This document shows positions 13,565 to 15,474 of a stretch of DNA of 15,474 bases, in pieces. How positions within the stretch are numbered: the first letter of the stretch is position 1; every line of letters begins with the position of its first letter. The position numbers and the translations under genes were made by a program. This DNA comes from Klebsiella pneumoniae (GTDB lineage Bacteria; Bacteroidota; Bacteroidia; Flavobacteriales; Flavobacteriaceae), in NCBI GenBank assembly GCA_943325355.2, contig CALPPA020000010.1, positions 1 through 15,474 on the forward strand, written 5' to 3'. The notes beneath the pieces are model-generated. The model had not been told where the DNA came from and made no database searches. It worked only from the letters and a program-made list of their open reading frames with translations.

Positions 13565-14878
13565 TTATTTTTTTAACTTTTTTACTATGGTTTTAGAATT
13601 ATTTTTGATATTTAAACCAAAAGATTGATTCTTACTATACCAATGATTAAATTTGAATTTAGTTTTCCAAGGTTTTATACCCTTATTATACACTTTCTTT
13701 TTTAGGAGTTTTTGCTGTTTCTTCTCTACTTGTTCGTATTCCTCCAAAATAGACTCCCAAATCAAATTTTGGTCAAATCGAGAGGTTATCATATGTCTTG
13801 CATTCGATTTTAGAGAAATGAAAAAATCTTTTTCGTAAATCATTCTCAAAACAGCTTTTTCTATTGCCTGACTATTTTTTACAGGAATAATAATTCCATT
13901 TTTTCCATCTATTATAATTTCGTTGCACCCATTTATATCGCTCACAATTGAGGGCAATCCCATTGCACCAGCTTGTAGGACAACATTTGGGAATCCTTCT
14001 CGATAACTGGGAAATACTAAAGCATTACTAATGGCCAGATAGGGTCTGATATCTTTTTGAAACCCTGCAAAAAGTATGTTTTTATTACTATTTATTTCTT
14101 CATGAGTCAACTCGTCAAGTGGATCTAAATCCTTCTCGTACATTCCTACTAAAAGTAATTTTACACTCAAATTTTTCTTGATTATTTTTTTAAAAGCTTG
14201 CACCACTTCATTAATTCCTTTGTCCCCTACCAACCTTCCAACATATACAAAAACGAAATCTTCTTTTTGAATTTCAAGTTTAATTTTCAAAATCTCTTGC
14301 AGCGATTTCGAAACCTGTTCTGGCGCAAAATGGTTTGTATTTATTCCGTTTGTACTGCCATTACTAATGATTTTTAATTTTCCTTGATGGGTAAATTTAT
14401 TTGCAACAATAAAATCATACAATCCTTTTGAGTTAGGATATACCATAGTGGCACATGAGTACGTCAGTTTCTCGACACTTTCTAATATATTGCGTTTAAA
14501 CCCTTTTGTTTCCATTAAAGGCAATCCGCCAACTGTATGCAATCTGATGGGGACTCCGGCACATTTCGACGCAATCATTGACAGCACACCTGCCTTTGGC
14601 GTGTGTGAATGAACGATTAGTGGCCTTTCTTTTTTTAGAAATATAAACAATTTTACGACTGCCACCAAATCATGCATTGGGGTGATTTTCCGGGACATTT
14701 CTATTGTAAACGTTTTTACGTTTTCTTTGGACCCAATTTTTTTTAAATAGTCACCGTCTGAGGACACTGCGGTCACTTCATAAAAAGATTTCATGTAATT
14801 CAATTGCCCTGATAACAATAAATCTAATGATAAAGGTACAGTTGTAATGCGGACTAATTTATTTTTCATTATTTCCAT
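13565..14878 (-). CDS. GT4-family glycosyltransferase (PglA-like) with basic C-terminal extension
   Basis: It is predicted to transfer a sugar from a nucleotide donor to a lipid-linked oligosaccharide in surface-glycan assembly. The GT-B fold spans residues 1 to about 383: acceptor-side motifs PLIVHSHTPKAGVLS (86-100) and HTVGGLP (114-120), then FVYVGRLVGDKG (210-221) and the donor-side EGFPNVVLQAG (294-304). The usual EX7E motif is here Glu294-X7-Gln302. From about 384 to 437 runs a very Lys-rich extension (KKQQKLLKKK to IVKKLKK) beyond the normal end of the fold. Two start codons are possible, at 14878 (MEIMKNK) and three codons later. PglA-type enzymes often sit beside a sugar phosphotransferase and a NeuD/PglD acetyltransferase; here only the latter is visible. 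Confidence 0.9.
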   Translation of the reverse strand: MEIMKNKLVRITTVPLSLDLLLSGQLNYMKSFYEVTAVSSDGDYLKKIGSKENVKTFTIEMSRKITPMHDLVAVVKLFIFLKKERPLIVHSHTPKAGVLSMIASKCAGVPIRLHTVGGLPLMETKGFKRNILESVEKLTYSCATMVYPNSKGLYDFIVANKFTHQGKLKIISNGSTNGINTNHFAPEQVSKSLQEILKIKLEIQKEDFVFVYVGRLVGDKGINEVVQAFKKIIKKNLSVKLLLVGMYEKDLDPLDELTHEEINSNKNILFAGFQKDIRPYLAISNALVFPSYREGFPNVVLQAGAMGLPSIVSDINGCNEIIIDGKNGIIIPVKNSQAIEKAVLRMIYEKDFFISLKSNARHMITSRFDQNLIWESILEEYEQVEKKQQKLLKKKVYNKGIKPWKTKFKFNHWYSKNQSFGLNIKNNSKTIVKKLKK

Positions 14879-14929
14879 TGCAATTTATAGTTGTATTTTT
14901 CTTTATTGCTTTTAATTAATCCACTGGAA

Positions 14930-14965
14930 GATTAAAAAAAAGAAAAAAAATCATTTTTTTTAATC
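14930..14965 (-). terminator. AT-only long hairpin, possible terminator or attenuator
   Basis: GATT plus eight A (14930-14941) pairs perfectly with eight T plus AATC (14954-14965), a 12-bp stem with a 12-nt loop. It lies between the right-edge membrane gene and the GT4 gene. The stem is almost all A-T pairs, so stability is low. It may equally be a by-product of A/T runs. Confidence 0.3.
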
Positions 14966-15037
14966 TTGCCAAAAAGATTAATATTGGCCATTGGTTTCTA
15001 AAAATAATAACAATATTCTATGTTTGTCAATCAAATA

Positions 15038-15134
15038 AATTCCTTAATAATAATTTAATATCATAGAGAATTATATGGTTTTTATCCTTATAATTCCTTA
15101 ATAATAATTTAATATCATAAAGAATTGTACGGTT
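15038..15134. repeat. 43-bp direct repeat, 54-bp period
   Basis: Copies at 15038-15080 and 15092-15134 agree at 40 of 43 positions. Both start AATTCCTTAATAATAATTTA and end in GGTT, with an 11-nt spacer. A weak third start may lie at 15146, one more period along, but the match is poor. It occupies most of the spacer between the GT4 gene and the right-edge gene. Confidence 0.85.
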
Positions 15135-15146
15135 AAAACCATATAA
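15071..15146. repeat. 12-bp perfect inverted repeat overlapping the direct repeat
   Basis: TTATATGGTTTT (15071-15082) is the exact reverse complement of AAAACCATATAA (15135-15146). One arm lies at the end of the first direct-repeat copy and the other just after the second copy. It could be a protein-binding site pair or an RNA structure in the leader of the minus-strand operon. Confidence 0.6.
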
Positions 15147-15168
15147 ATTGTTAAGAAATAGTATTGAA

Positions 15169-15474
15169 TTAGTTTTCTGACTCTTGAGATTGCCAGTATG
15201 AAAAATGCCAAAAAATATAAATAATCAAACCAGGTAAAAACATGTTTCGCATTCGAATCATAATACCCAGATTTCCTAAAGACTGAGAAAAAGCCATTGT
15301 ACCAATAATTAAGAAATATACCATTCCTTGAATTACAAAAGGTGCGTTTCTAAAGGTTTGTAAAGGTTTGTTTTTAAGTGCTGTAAAAGTTAAAATCAAT
15401 AAAAGAAAATTCTCAAAAGAGGCTAACAGAGATGGAATACTATTGATATCAAAAAAGAAGGGGCGAAACAAAAA
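15169..15474 (-). CDS. Polytopic membrane protein, C-terminal part (start outside window)
   Basis: This is the C-terminal part of an integral membrane protein; the frame is open to the right edge, so the TTG at 15471 is not the true start. About 101 residues are visible. Hydrophobic segments lie near residues 15-31 and 45-60 of the visible part, then LGIMIRMRNMFLPGLIIYIFW and a short polar tail ending SQESEN. The position upstream of a GT4 and a NeuD-type gene, and the RMRNMFLPG loop before the last helix, suggest a polysaccharide polymerase (Wzy/O-antigen ligase type) or similar, but this is inference. A perfect 10-bp tandem duplication (TAAAGGTTTG twice, 15351-15370) lies inside the frame. 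Confidence 0.75.
   Translation of the reverse strand, partial: FLFRPFFFDINSIPSLLASFENFLLLILTFTALKNKPLQTFRNAPFVIQGMVYFLIIGTMAFSQSLGNLGIMIRMRNMFLPGLIIYIFWHFSYWQSQESEN

Noticed and set aside
15351..15370. 10-bp perfect tandem duplication as a phase-variation tract
   Set aside because: Only two copies are present and the encoded helix-loop looks continuous; two-unit repeats are frequent by chance.
15469..15471. TTG as a start codon for the right-edge membrane protein
   Set aside because: The frame continues open to the last base; the protein is cut by the window edge.

Overview
The window looks like chromosomal DNA from a Flavobacteriia member of the Bacteroidota, most likely Flavobacterium or a close relative. 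The base composition is AT-rich. The protein families are typical of that class: DUF4271, DUF4296, a Bacteroidota-type dihydroorotase with an Asp-Gln-Val-His motif, and a LuxE-like acyl-protein synthetase. Several genes are preceded by TAnnTTTG, the Bacteroidota -7 promoter element. Start codons follow A-rich stretches rather than clear Shine-Dalgarno sites.

Left part (1-5400): the 3' part of leuS (leucyl-tRNA synthetase) enters from the left edge. It is followed by a membrane zinc peptidase of the YugP type and a strong terminator. An Lrp/AsnC regulator lies on the minus strand, convergent with the peptidase. A minus-strand pair, DUF4271 membrane protein then hemD (uroporphyrinogen-III synthase), is separated by 3 nt and ends in a clear hairpin terminator.

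Middle (5400-11700): a divergent promoter region leads into a tight plus-strand operon of a polyprenol-phosphate glycosyltransferase (Dpm1 type), pyrC (dihydroorotase) and a DUF4296 lipoprotein. The lipoprotein gene overlaps tail-to-tail with an NAD-dependent epimerase/SDR gene on the minus strand. That gene is divergent from tyrS (tyrosyl-tRNA synthetase). tyrS converges on a LuxE-like gene across a repeat-like spacer.

Right part (11700-15474): a dead IS3-family element of about 1 kb has recognisable but decayed ends, two nonsense codons in orfA and a large internal deletion in orfB. It sits between the housekeeping block and a minus-strand surface-polysaccharide block: a partial polytopic membrane protein at the right edge, a GT4 glycosyltransferase and a NeuD/PglD-type sugar O/N-acyltransferase. 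The 290-nt spacer between the first two holds a 43-bp direct repeat and an inverted repeat.

I see no convincing new defence, mobile or signalling system. The points most worth a second look are: 7-bp-period repeats at three places, one overlapping a promoter and one inside leuS; two promoters so close to their ATG that the mRNAs should be leaderless or nearly so; the IS end lying exactly against the -7 box of the LuxE-like gene; unusual residues in pyrC and the GT4 enzyme; and the repeat structure at 15038-15146.
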